Below are positions 1 to 8,913 of a stretch of DNA of 41,574 nucleotides, piece after piece (positions within the stretch are counted from its first letter, which is position 1; each line of letters starts with the position of its first letter). The DNA is taken from contig CAMNBC010000006.1 of assembly GCA_946532115.1 (NCBI GenBank), forward strand, positions 1 to 41,574, read 5' to 3'. Source of the stretch: an uncultured Treponema sp. GTDB lineage: Bacteria > Spirochaetota > Spirochaetia > Treponematales > Treponemataceae. The position numbers were made by a program, and so were the translations under genes. A model generated the notes under the pieces. The model ran no database searches and had not been told where the DNA came from. It saw only the letters and a program-made list of their open reading frames with translations.

Positions 1-2
1 TT

Positions 3-167
3 AACGCAGCAGTTCGTGAAGAAGGAATGACATACTCACAGTTCATCAACGGAGTTAACAAAGCAGGTATTAAATTGAACCGCAAGGCTCTTTCTAATAT
101 GGCTATTGAAGACCCAGTTGCATTCAAGGCAGTTGTTGAAGCTGCTAAGAAAGCTGTACAGGCTTAA
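3..167 (+). CDS. rplT: Ribosomal protein L20, C-terminal part (5' truncated by window)
   Basis: Frame 3 reads [54 protein letters not shown], a typical L20 C-terminus; not in ORF track because it is partial. Confidence 0.93.
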   Translation, partial: NAAVREEGMTYSQFINGVNKAGIKLNRKALSNMAIEDPVAFKAVVEAAKKAVQA

Positions 168-173
168 GGAAGT

Positions 174-701
174 TTGAATATGATTTCACTCGATCAGGTA
201 TATCTTCTTGAACAAAAGGTTGAAAGCGCTGTTGAAAAAATTCAGCAGCTACAGGCAGAAAACGATGCTCTGCGCAATAAATGTACTGAGCTCACAAATG
301 CGCTTTCTGCGAAGTCGGAGCAGCTTTCTAATTTTGAATCAGATCAGAGCCAGATTGAGAACGGAATCAAAAAAGCACTGGACCGCTTGAATTCCATTGA
401 AAACACAGTTCTTAAAACTGCGTCTCAAATGAATCAGGCGGCTCAGTCTGCACCTTCTGTGCAGGAACCAGCTGCACCTCAGCCGGCACCGGCACAAACA
501 TCTCCTGCCCCACAGGCAGAAAAAACTGCTGAACAGCCCGTTCAGTCAGAACCTGTTCCACAGACAGTTACACAAACAGCCGCACCTAGTTTCGATACAA
601 TGGAAACTATTGCAGATGAAAATTCAGACTTTGAAGGTGAAGAAGAAATCGAAGCTTCAGAAGATGATAATCACGACGGCTTAGGTTTTGATATTTTCTA
701 A
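174..701 (+). CDS. Coiled-coil protein with Pro/Ala/Gln-rich and acidic C-terminus, possibly a ZapB-like division partner (start TTG174 or ATG180)
   Basis: Heptad-like N-terminal coiled coil (LEQKVESAVEKIQQLQAENDALRNKC); its TAA overlaps the zapA ATG (TAATG). Confidence 0.75.
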   Translation: MNMISLDQVYLLEQKVESAVEKIQQLQAENDALRNKCTELTNALSAKSEQLSNFESDQSQIENGIKKALDRLNSIENTVLKTASQMNQAAQSAPSVQEPAAPQPAPAQTSPAPQAEKTAEQPVQSEPVPQTVTQTAAPSFDTMETIADENSDFEGEEEIEASEDDNHDGLGFDIF

Positions 702-1015
702 TGGGAAAATTAAAAATTGAAATGCTTGGAACTTCTTTTACAATCCAGGCTAATGAAGACAACGAATATCTCGAAAAACTTTTAGGTTACTACAAAAGAA
801 TCACAGACGACGTAAGTAATATTGACTCAATCAAAAGCCCTCTTCAGGTTGCTATTCTTTCCGGCATTATGATTTGCGATGAATTATACAAAGAAAAACA
901 GGCTAAAGTTGCTATGGAAAACGGCGAATATGTTCCTGTAGAAAACGATATGGATACGCTGGAAATTGAACGTCGTACACAAAATATGATTGAAAAAATC
1001 AACAAGGTACTTTAA
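701..1015 (+). CDS. zapA: Cell division protein ZapA
   Basis: Short ZapA-type protein (KIEMLGTSFTIQANEDNEYLEKLLGYYKRITDDV...VAILSGIMICDELYK). Confidence 0.8.
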   Translation: MGKLKIEMLGTSFTIQANEDNEYLEKLLGYYKRITDDVSNIDSIKSPLQVAILSGIMICDELYKEKQAKVAMENGEYVPVENDMDTLEIERRTQNMIEKINKVL

Positions 1016-1018
1016 GGA

Positions 1019-1525
1019 ATGCAAGGCAAAGAAGCTGAACATTCATCCAAAAAAACATCCCCACTCACAATCTGGGTAGATGCAGATTCCTGCCCTTCTC
1101 TTGTAAGAAATCACACTGTAAAAATTGGCAGCAAGCTTGAAATAAAAGTTCGCTGGGTAGCAAATAAAAAAATTCCTGGACCTGATACAGAACATAACAA
1201 CAACTCTTTTGAAATGATTATCTGTGGTACAGAAAAGGATGCCGCGGATAATTATATTTTTGAAAACTGCAGATGCGGTGATTTAGTTATTACAAGAGAT
1301 ATAGTTTTTGCAGATCGTCTTGTAGAAAAAGGAATCTGCTGCATAAACGACCGCGGAACAGAGTTTACAGCGGAAATGATAAAGGAAAGACTTTCTACCC
1401 GTAATTTTGATTTACAGCTTGCCGAGATTGGTTTAGTAAAACATCATTACGAAGGCTATGATAAAAAAAAGTTCGCGGAATTCGCGAACTCTTTTGATAA
1501 GGTAATACACAGATTATTAAAGTAA
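1019..1525 (+). CDS. YaiI/YqxD family protein (DUF188/UPF0178)
   Basis: IWVDADSCP N-terminus and DLVITRDIVFADRLVEKG...NDRGTEFT pattern of the YaiI/YqxD family. Confidence 0.85.
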   Translation: MQGKEAEHSSKKTSPLTIWVDADSCPSLVRNHTVKIGSKLEIKVRWVANKKIPGPDTEHNNNSFEMIICGTEKDAADNYIFENCRCGDLVITRDIVFADRLVEKGICCINDRGTEFTAEMIKERLSTRNFDLQLAEIGLVKHHYEGYDKKKFAEFANSFDKVIHRLLK

Positions 1526-1528
1526 ACC

Positions 1529-1595
1529 TGTCATTATCGGGCTTGACCCGATAATCTCATTACAATAGATTGCCGTGTCAAGCACGGCAATGACA
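1529..1595. repeat. Cloverleaf-type palindromic intergenic repeat, copy A
   Basis: TGTCA-TTATCGGG-cttga-CCCGATAA-TCT-cattacaat-AGA-TTGCCGTG-tcaag-CACGGCAA-TGACA. Confidence 0.85.
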
Positions 1596-1606
1596 TCTTC
1601 AGCAGC

Positions 1607-2884
1607 TTAGTCTTCCGGCTCATCCGGATAAGCCATCTGAATAGAGCAGATTCGGTCTTTTACCTGCATAAACGCAAGAACAACTTCCGGATCAAACTGT
1701 GTACCAGAATTGTTTAAAATTTCAGTAAAGGCATCTTCTATCGTCCAGGCTTCCTTATAGCAGCGTTTGTGGCTCAATGCATCAAATACATCTGCAACTG
1801 CTACAATACGTGCAGAAAGAGGAATATCTTTTCCCTTAAGAGGTTCACTCAGAGGAACAATACCGTCTTTTACGGAGAAGTCACTTAACGAAATCTTTCC
1901 AGGGTATCCTGAATCTCCGCCATCCCATCGATCATGATGATGAAGTGCAACTTCCTGAGACATAACATCAAGCAAAGACTCCGGTGGATCAAAAAGCTGT
2001 GCACCGATACAGGTATGACCTTTCATTATATTTCTTTCCTCATCAGTAAAACGAGGGAATGCCTTTTTAAGAATTACATCAGAAATACCAACCTTACCTA
2101 CATCGTGGAACTTTGCAGCAATTTTAAGATTATCACGATAACGATGTATCTCTGCTTCAGGAACATTATGATTAAATGCCCAGCGGTCATAAATCTCAAG
2201 AGAATATGAAGAAACACGTTCGATATGAGGATAAGTTTCTTTTGGATCACGGAACTCAGACATTTTGAGCATTCGTTTTACCATGTTTGCTGTAAGATAT
2301 GCATGCTGCAAAGCTTGAACAGCAGCTGTAGCAAAGTGACCTATGAAAAGTTCAGCTTCAGCATCGAAATTAATTATCTTACCATCTGCATCTTTTGCAT
2401 TGATAATCTGAAGTATACCAAGCAGATTTCCGTTCGCCATTTTGAGCGGAATTGTATACATTGATTTTGTCCGGTAATCTGTAGTAACGTCAGTGTTTTT
2501 ATTGAATTTATATGGTTTTGATTCAGGAATTTTATAGCAATCTTTAATATTCAAAGGTTTTCCCGAAAGTGCTACATAACCACAAATCTGTTTTTCATTA
2601 ATCGGAAAGGAAAAACTTGTATATGGAAGCTTTTCTCCAGGAGCAAGTTCTTTTAAGTGAGTGTCATTCTGCCCGTATTTGATTTTCAGTTTATCGCCTT
2701 CTACTACATAAATAGAGCCGGCATCTGCATTTACAATTCTTCGGGTTTCGGTGAGAATACGTTCAAGAAGAACGTCAACGTCCTGTATTTCGCCAAGTTC
2801 GCGTTCAATTTCAATGATTCTCTGAAGTTTATCTTCGTTTTCTGTTTTTTCACTCATATCTATAATATTATGAATGATAATCAA
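1607..2884 (-). CDS. GAF domain + HD-GYP phosphodiesterase (start possibly at 2857)
   Basis: GAF-like N-terminus; KFHDVGKVGI...HHHDRWDGGDSGYPG HD-GYP motifs. Confidence 0.88.
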   Translation of the reverse strand: MIIIHNIIDMSEKTENEDKLQRIIEIERELGEIQDVDVLLERILTETRRIVNADAGSIYVVEGDKLKIKYGQNDTHLKELAPGEKLPYTSFSFPINEKQICGYVALSGKPLNIKDCYKIPESKPYKFNKNTDVTTDYRTKSMYTIPLKMANGNLLGILQIINAKDADGKIINFDAEAELFIGHFATAAVQALQHAYLTANMVKRMLKMSEFRDPKETYPHIERVSSYSLEIYDRWAFNHNVPEAEIHRYRDNLKIAAKFHDVGKVGISDVILKKAFPRFTDEERNIMKGHTCIGAQLFDPPESLLDVMSQEVALHHHDRWDGGDSGYPGKISLSDFSVKDGIVPLSEPLKGKDIPLSARIVAVADVFDALSHKRCYKEAWTIEDAFTEILNNSGTQFDPEVVLAFMQVKDRICSIQMAYPDEPED

Positions 2885-2890
2885 AAAAAA

Positions 2891-3766
2891 TCAAGAGATA
2901 AAGCACGATTTTTGTTTTTTGATAATTGAAAAATAAATCGGACCAGCCCCATTCTGAACGTCTGGCATTATCATATAGCCGTATTGAGTTTTTTCAAATC
3001 CTGGAAGTGTCAGATTTACGTATTGCGAAATCTCTTCAAGCTGAGGCTCAGGTTCAAGCAGTGAAAAAACCGTTCCATCTTTATTAAACTTTTTATAAAG
3101 CCGTTCTATCATTCCGTCATTTTCCTGAGGACACAAAGCACAGGTTGAATACAACAATACTCCTTCTGGCCTAAGAAGCCTATAGGCAGAAGATAAAAGA
3201 GCCCACTGCTCCGTGGTTACGGTTTTTATGCGGGACGGTGACCAGGTGTTGAGATACTTTGGGTCAGCAATTACATGCCGTTCAGAAGAACATGGAGCAT
3301 CTAACAATATGCGGTCAAAACATTCGTTCTGGCGGGTACACCAGGTGGCGCCGTCGCTGCACGAAGTGAAAACTCTTTCGGCTATGTGAGGCGGAAGACA
3401 TGTCTGGACGACGGTTGAAAGGCGATGTTTGCGTTCGGGTGAACGTTCATTTGAAGAAAGTGTGGCGCTCTCAGGCATTCTGGATGCAAGGACTAGGGTT
3501 TTGCCGCCGGGCGCGGCGCACAAATCGAGAATGTCCGTTGAATTAGAGAGCGGCAGGCAGAGGGCGGCGAGAACTGAAGCACTGTCAAGAAAATATGATT
3601 TTTCAGCCCCGGGAATTTTAAATTCTACTGCACTCCCCTCGCCTGCGAAAGAGTCTTTAAGAGCCTGCCAGCGTTCACCATAGAGTTCTCTATAATACTT
3701 CTCAAAACCTTCTGCACCAAAAAGTTTTTCTCCTGATGATTTTGCTTTAGAGGATTTTTTTCCCAT
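2891..3766 (-). CDS. RsmB/NOL1-NOP2-Sun (NSUN)-type RNA m5C methyltransferase
   Basis: LDLCAAPGGKTLVLA SAM motif, DAPCSS and STCALCPQEND motifs; ORF extends to 3784 but MGKKSS start at 3766 fits better. Confidence 0.85.
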   Translation of the reverse strand: MGKKSSKAKSSGEKLFGAEGFEKYYRELYGERWQALKDSFAGEGSAVEFKIPGAEKSYFLDSASVLAALCLPLSNSTDILDLCAAPGGKTLVLASRMPESATLSSNERSPERKHRLSTVVQTCLPPHIAERVFTSCSDGATWCTRQNECFDRILLDAPCSSERHVIADPKYLNTWSPSRIKTVTTEQWALLSSAYRLLRPEGVLLYSTCALCPQENDGMIERLYKKFNKDGTVFSLLEPEPQLEEISQYVNLTLPGFEKTQYGYMIMPDVQNGAGPIYFSIIKKQKSCFIS

Positions 3767-4946
3767 CCAACAATCCTGCCTCAATCTTATATTTTAGTAT
3801 ACGAATTACCGCTTCATCAATTTTACGGGCAAATGCTTCATCCTGCAATGCTCTCTGATATAAAACTTTTCCAGCTGATGCAAATCTTTTTTCCGAAATC
3901 ATAATACAGTCTATTCCGGCTTCAACAGCACGAACTACAGCAGTCTCAGGAGGATATCCGTTATCTGCAAGTGCCCCCATAAATATGTCATCAGAAAATA
4001 TGAGACCGTTGTAACCAAATTGATTTCTCAAAATATCTGTTACCCAGACTTTAGAAAGACATGCTGGTACACCTTCATCAATAGCATTAGTCCTTGCATG
4101 TGACATAAGAACTGCAGCCGGATTATACTGTACCAGCAGCCGGAATGATTCTATACTCTGCTCTAGTTCAGACTTTGACAGTGCAATTTCCGGAAGCCCT
4201 GTATGTGGATCTGTATTAGTATTACCTGGAAAATGTTTCAATACTGTAGCAATTCCATTATTTTCATAAGCATTTATACAGGCACGCCCATAATCTGTTA
4301 CCTGTTTAAGGTTTCCAAAACTTCTGCCGTCAAGAAACTTTTCATTATCTTCTGTGCAAACTTCAACAACAGGTGCAAGATTCATATCAAAACCAAGCTC
4401 CTTCATACCTTCTGCCTGCTCTCTATATATCTGATAAGTTTCTTTTATATTATAATTTTTTGCTACAGCTTCATTTGAAGGTAACCTGGGATTAAGTTTT
4501 TTTAAACGACTTACCCATCCGCCTTCCTGATCAATACATAAATATGGCTGTATAATTCCATATTCATCACAATATGAATGTATTGACTGTGTAAATATCT
4601 TCATTTGTTCACGGTCTGGCGCAATATTGAAAGAAAAGAAAATATAACCACCTGCGACAAGTGGAGTGTCATCCTTTGTTCCTGTCATAGCCCCTACAGT
4701 TTCATAAGAGCGAAAGCTTGTACATCCTTCAAGATTCTCAATGAACATCTGGGCAATTTTCTTTTCCAGTGCCATAGATGCCACATAATTTTTAAGAGCA
4801 TTTTCCCTTTCTTTTTTTATCTGATTTACATACATCTGAAACTCCCTGGCGGATGCATGTATTTTCAATTCTTTTTTTGTCTGTTTATCTGTACAGGAAA
4901 TTAGAATGACTGAAAGTAAAATAAGCAGCAGTAATCTTGATTTCAT
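3747..4946 (-). CDS. Glycoside hydrolase family 3, NagZ-like lipoprotein
   Basis: Lipobox-like LLSVILISC; CIDQEGGWVSRL; KHFPGNTNTDPHTGLPEI; LIFSDDIFMGAL. Confidence 0.85.
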   Translation of the reverse strand: MKSRLLLLILLSVILISCTDKQTKKELKIHASAREFQMYVNQIKKERENALKNYVASMALEKKIAQMFIENLEGCTSFRSYETVGAMTGTKDDTPLVAGGYIFFSFNIAPDREQMKIFTQSIHSYCDEYGIIQPYLCIDQEGGWVSRLKKLNPRLPSNEAVAKNYNIKETYQIYREQAEGMKELGFDMNLAPVVEVCTEDNEKFLDGRSFGNLKQVTDYGRACINAYENNGIATVLKHFPGNTNTDPHTGLPEIALSKSELEQSIESFRLLVQYNPAAVLMSHARTNAIDEGVPACLSKVWVTDILRNQFGYNGLIFSDDIFMGALADNGYPPETAVVRAVEAGIDCIMISEKRFASAGKVLYQRALQDEAFARKIDEAVIRILKYKIEAGLLDGKKIL

Positions 4947-5024
4947 AGAATGTTTATTATATCAAGAATTTGAATTCACGTTAAGTTATTCCCAAAAAAC
5001 AAAGGTTTTTATATAATAGAAGAT

Positions 5025-5855
5025 ATGAAACAAATTGCAATAATTACAGGTGCCAGTTCTGGACTTGGTGAAGAATTTACTCGTCAGGTATGTGAAAAAT
5101 ACAATTATGACGAAATATGGATTATTGCACGAAGGGCTGATAAACTTGAAACCCTTGCAACCTCGCTGAATGCCAATAAAAACTTTCAGATAGTACGTCC
5201 GGTTGCACTTGATATTGCAGGAAAAGAAGGTGTTGAACGGCTAAAAGCTTTTATTAAAGAAGAAGATGAAAAGCTGCATAAAATTGAAAGCGGTATTGAA
5301 ATCGGACTCTTAATTAATAATGCTGGATTTGGAACTTATGGTCCGTTTGAAGAAACTTCAATCACACGTCAAATGGACATGATTGAACTCAACTGTACTA
5401 CAGTAACCGGTATCTGTGGAATTGCACTTCCCTATCTGAAGAAAGGTTCTGTTATTATCAACACGGCCTCGCTTGCAGCTTTTCTTCCTTTGGGAAACTT
5501 TGCTGTTTACGGTGCTACTAAATCTTATGTCTTGAATTTTTCTGTAGCACTTGCTGCAGAACTACATGATAAGGGAATTAAAGTTTGTGCTTTATGTCCT
5601 GGTTCTGTAAGCACAGAATTTGCAAATGTTGCCTCTAACGGTGCTCGTAAAGAAGTTAAAAACGGCATCCCTCCACAGAAAGTTGTAGCACAGTGTCTGC
5701 ACCGTGCTTTTAAAGATAAACGTTTAGCCTTATATCGTCCTAAATGGCGTTTTACTGCTTTTATGAGTCGATTTGTAGGCCGCTATCTTGGCGCTCGTTA
5801 CACATATAAATATAATCCGCGTCCACGTAATCCGGACTCAGATTTAGCAAAATAA
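5025..5855 (+). CDS. Short-chain dehydrogenase/reductase (SDR)
   Basis: ITGASSGLGEEF, NNAGFGTYG, YGATKSYVLNFS catalytic motifs. Confidence 0.92.
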   Translation: MKQIAIITGASSGLGEEFTRQVCEKYNYDEIWIIARRADKLETLATSLNANKNFQIVRPVALDIAGKEGVERLKAFIKEEDEKLHKIESGIEIGLLINNAGFGTYGPFEETSITRQMDMIELNCTTVTGICGIALPYLKKGSVIINTASLAAFLPLGNFAVYGATKSYVLNFSVALAAELHDKGIKVCALCPGSVSTEFANVASNGARKEVKNGIPPQKVVAQCLHRAFKDKRLALYRPKWRFTAFMSRFVGRYLGARYTYKYNPRPRNPDSDLAK

Positions 5856-5871
5856 ATTATAAGGAACAAAT

Positions 5872-7317
5872 ATGAACATGATTGACAGTGCACTTTTTAC
5901 AGACTTTTATGAGCTGACTATGGCTCAGGGATACTGGAAGGAGAATATGAATCAAAAGGTTGTTTTTGATATGTTCTTCAGAAAGAATCCTTTTAACGGC
6001 GGATTTTCTATTCTTGCCGGAAACGAAACTCTGATGGATATCATCACAAATTTCCGTTTCAGCGAAGAAGATATTAAATATCTCGCAGATCAGAAAATTT
6101 TCGAACAGGGTTTTCTTGATTACCTGAAAGATTTTCACTTTACAGGCGACCTCTACACTATGGATGAAGGTACTGTTATTTTCCCTCAGGAGCCGCTTGT
6201 TCGCATTCATGCAAACCTGATTGAAGCTCAGATTCTTGAAGGCCTTGTTTTAAATCATGTCAATTTCCAGAGTCTTATTGCAACAAAAACTGCACGCATC
6301 TGGCTCGCGTCTAAGAAAGCACCAATTATGGAATTTGGTCTTCGCCGTGCTCAAGGGCCGGATGGTGCGATGAGTGCAACCCGTGCTGCATATATTGGTG
6401 GTGCCGCAGGAACATCAAACACTCTCGCTGGAAAAGAATTTGGTATTCCAGTCATGGGAACTATGGCACACTCCTGGATTATGTCTCATTCATCTGAGCT
6501 TGAAGCTTTCCGTGAATACGCCAGAATCTATCCTGAAAACTCTGTATTTCTTATTGATACTTATGATACCCTTCATTCCGGCATTAAAAACGCAATCATC
6601 GCAGGCGGCGAGCTTGTAGAAAAAGGTTACAACTTCGGTGTTCGCCTCGACTCAGGCGACATTTCTTACCTCACACGCGAAGTAAGAAAGGAACTCGACC
6701 GCGCAGGCTACCCTCAGGCAAAAATCAGCGTATCAAACGAACTTACAGAAGAAATCATAACAACGCTCGTAGCTGGCGGTGCTCCAATCAACAGCTGGGG
6801 AGTTGGAACACATATGGTAACAGGTGGAAATGAATCATCCTTTACAGGAGTTTATAAACTTGCGGCACGTCACGACAAAGCAACAAACAGCATGACTCCT
6901 GCAATGAAATTCTCAGACAATCCTGCAAAAACAACAAATCCTGGAATCAAAAATGTTTTCCGTCTCTTTGACGAAAACGGAATGGCACTTGCAGATATTC
7001 TCGCCCTTGAAGGTGAAACCATCGAAGAGAATAAAGAATACCGCTATCACCATCCGATGGTAGATTACCGTCAGTTTACTTGTAAGGCGGCAAAGGTTGA
7101 GCCTCTTTTGAAAAAGCGTCTTGAAAATGGAAAACGTGTAACAGAACGTCTGCCAGATTCAGAACAGCTTAAGATAAGCCGCACCACAATGCAGAGTCAG
7201 CTCGAAAGCTTTGATGAATCATACAAGAGAATCTTAAATCCACATATCTATAAGGTTTCACTTACAGAAAAGTTAATGGAGCTCAAAAAAGATTTTATTG
7301 AAAAGAATATCCGCTAA
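5872..7317 (+). CDS. pncB: Nicotinate phosphoribosyltransferase
   Basis: DFYELTMAQGYW; EFGLRRAQGPDGAMSATRAAYIGGAAGTSN; GVRLDSGDISYL. Confidence 0.95.
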   Translation: MNMIDSALFTDFYELTMAQGYWKENMNQKVVFDMFFRKNPFNGGFSILAGNETLMDIITNFRFSEEDIKYLADQKIFEQGFLDYLKDFHFTGDLYTMDEGTVIFPQEPLVRIHANLIEAQILEGLVLNHVNFQSLIATKTARIWLASKKAPIMEFGLRRAQGPDGAMSATRAAYIGGAAGTSNTLAGKEFGIPVMGTMAHSWIMSHSSELEAFREYARIYPENSVFLIDTYDTLHSGIKNAIIAGGELVEKGYNFGVRLDSGDISYLTREVRKELDRAGYPQAKISVSNELTEEIITTLVAGGAPINSWGVGTHMVTGGNESSFTGVYKLAARHDKATNSMTPAMKFSDNPAKTTNPGIKNVFRLFDENGMALADILALEGETIEENKEYRYHHPMVDYRQFTCKAAKVEPLLKKRLENGKRVTERLPDSEQLKISRTTMQSQLESFDESYKRILNPHIYKVSLTEKLMELKKDFIEKNIR

Positions 7318-7336
7318 AGCATGTGCTTGCCGACTA

Positions 7337-7501
7337 CTACAATAAATAAAGCGGCTTTATGTTTTTCAACGAAACAAGAAGCCGCTCTTTTTTTGCTTCA
7401 TCACCACTTGCTCCAATAAGAATACGGTCCCCTTTTTCTATAAGATTATAATCAAAACAGGCTTTATCTATACGGCTTGAAAGTTTTGGTGGCTTTTTCA
7501 T
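7337..7501 (-). pseudogene. 54-aa ORF resembling the N-terminus of TtcA-family tRNA 2-thiocytidine ATPases (remnant or microprotein)
   Basis: My translation: MKKPPKLSSRIDKACFDYNLIEKGDRILIGASGDEAKKERLLVSLKNIKPLYLL*; matches xxDYNLIExGDRILVGxSGG up to the P-loop, then diverges. Confidence 0.45.
7350..7394 (+). terminator. Rho-independent terminator of pncB
   Basis: AGCGGCTT...AAGCCGCT followed by CTTTTTTT. Confidence 0.75.
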
Positions 7502-7526
7502 AATTTGATTATATAGAATCTTTTAT

Positions 7527-7560
7527 ATAAAAAAAAGCACTTCCCGAATGGAAAGTGCTT
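7527..7560 (-). terminator. Rho-independent terminator, minus strand
   Basis: Minus strand AAGCACTTTCC...GGGAAGTGCTT followed by a T-run. Confidence 0.7.
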
Positions 7561-7572
7561 CTGAAAAGAGTT

Positions 7573-7635
7573 TCTCACAGCGACCACAGAGTACACAAAG
7601 AATACTTTCTCTGTAACCTCCTTAGCTCTGTGAGG
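7573..7635. repeat. CACAGAG-type imperfect long palindrome, copy 1
   Basis: TCTCACAG...CACAGAG... ends with CTCTGTGAGGA; shares arms with 31251-31325. Confidence 0.6.
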
Positions 7636-7647
7636 AATATTTTGGAA

Positions 7648-7696
7648 CTAGAAACTTCCTGCTACAGCAACTGCACATGCCTACAATCGAAGAACC
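7648..7696 (-). pseudogene. Remnant of a second GGGtGRT-protein 3' end
   Basis: Minus strand reads GSSIVG-(1 nt)-CAVAVAGSF*; intact gene at 7856 ends ...MVGCTVACAVAVAGSF*. Confidence 0.5.
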
Positions 7697-7740
7697 GTTA
7701 AAAAAAATTGTGCGACAGCGCAATTTTTTAGGTTCATCGA
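7687..7740. repeat. AT-rich palindrome with shared core, copy 1
   Basis: tcga-a-GAACC-gTTAAAAAAAATTGtGCGACAgCGCAATTTTTTA-GGTTC-a-tcga. Confidence 0.65.
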
Positions 7741-7800
7741 AATAATGGCTCGCCGCGAGACTTGCGAGCGGCGGCAACGGCTTGCAGTAGCTTGTGCCGA

Positions 7801-7835
7801 TAAAAAAAGGACACCTCCAATATGGAAGTGTCCTC
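7801..7835 (-). terminator. Rho-independent terminator of GGGtGRT operon
   Basis: Minus strand GGACACTTCCATATTGGAGGTGTCCTTTTTTT. Confidence 0.8.
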
Positions 7836-7855
7836 ACATTATTCTCAGTTAATCA

Positions 7856-8893
7856 CTAGAATGAACCAGCAACTGCTACGGCACAAGCTACTGTACATCC
7901 TACCATAGGGTTGTTACCCATTCCCATGAAGCCCATCATTTCTACGTGAGCTGGTACTGATGAAGAACCTGCGAACTGTGCATCTGAGTGCATACGTCCG
8001 AGAGTATCAGTAAAGCCGTAAGAAGCTGGACCTGCAGCCATGTTATCTGGGTGAAGTGTACGACCTGTACCACCACCAGAAGCTACAGAGAAGTATTTCT
8101 TACCAGCAAGGAGACGCTCCTTCTTGTAAGTACCTGCAACTGGGTGCTGGAAACGTGTTGGGTTTGTTGAGTTACCAGTGATAGAAACATCAACATCCTC
8201 GTGCCACATAATTGCAACACCTTCGCGTACATCGTCAGCACCGTAGCACTTTACGATAAGGCGGTCTGGGTTAGATCCGTATGGAACTTCCTTTACAACC
8301 TTAAGAGCCTTGTCTGTACCTTCGCCGTTGAAATAGTCGAATTCAGTCTGAACGTATGTAAAGCCGTTGATACGTGAAATAATCTGAGCAGCGTCTTTTC
8401 CAAGACCGTTCAAAATAACGCGGAGCTTGTTCTTGCGAACCTTGTTAGCGTTAGCAGCAATCTTAATAGCACCTTCAGCAGCAGCGAAAGATTCGTGTCC
8501 TGCGAGGAATGCGAAGCACTGTGTTTCTTCTGAAAGAAGACGTGCACCAAGGTTTCCGTGTCCAAGACCAACCTTGCGGTCATCAGCTACAGAACCTGGA
8601 AGACAGAATGCCTGGAGTCCCTTACCGATGTTTGCAGCAGCTGTAGAACCAGTTTTGTCACCAGTTTTTTCTGCTTCTTTGATTGCGATTGCAGATCCGA
8701 GTACGTATGCCCATTTAGCATCCTCGAAACAAATCTGCTGTGTAGACTGACAGATTTCGTATGGATCGAAACCACGAGCCTTACAAAGGTCGCGAGCTTC
8801 GTTCAAACCAGCCTCACCTTCTTTAAAACCATATTCTTTAAGAGCCTTATTCACCTGAGGAATGCGGCCTTCAAAATCTTCAAATAATGCCAT
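7856..8893 (-). CDS. GGGtGRT protein
   Basis: Diagnostic SVASGGGTGRTLHPDNMAAGPASYGFTDTLGRMHSDAQFAGSSSVPAHVEMMG. Confidence 0.92.
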   Translation of the reverse strand: MALFEDFEGRIPQVNKALKEYGFKEGEAGLNEARDLCKARGFDPYEICQSTQQICFEDAKWAYVLGSAIAIKEAEKTGDKTGSTAAANIGKGLQAFCLPGSVADDRKVGLGHGNLGARLLSEETQCFAFLAGHESFAAAEGAIKIAANANKVRKNKLRVILNGLGKDAAQIISRINGFTYVQTEFDYFNGEGTDKALKVVKEVPYGSNPDRLIVKCYGADDVREGVAIMWHEDVDVSITGNSTNPTRFQHPVAGTYKKERLLAGKKYFSVASGGGTGRTLHPDNMAAGPASYGFTDTLGRMHSDAQFAGSSSVPAHVEMMGFMGMGNNPMVGCTVACAVAVAGSF

Positions 8894-8913
8894 AATTCTA
8901 TTCCTCCTGTGAC

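Noticed and set aside
5857-6210. 117-aa minus ORF antisense to pncB
   Set aside because: Fully inside a strongly supported gene; no independent protein signature.
7622-7837. 71-aa minus-strand ORF
   Set aside because: Runs through repeat palindromes and a terminator; the meaningful content is the frameshifted GGGtGRT remnant, not this frame.
8427-8887. Plus-strand ORFs antisense to the GGGtGRT gene
   Set aside because: Contained in a conserved gene and without signatures.
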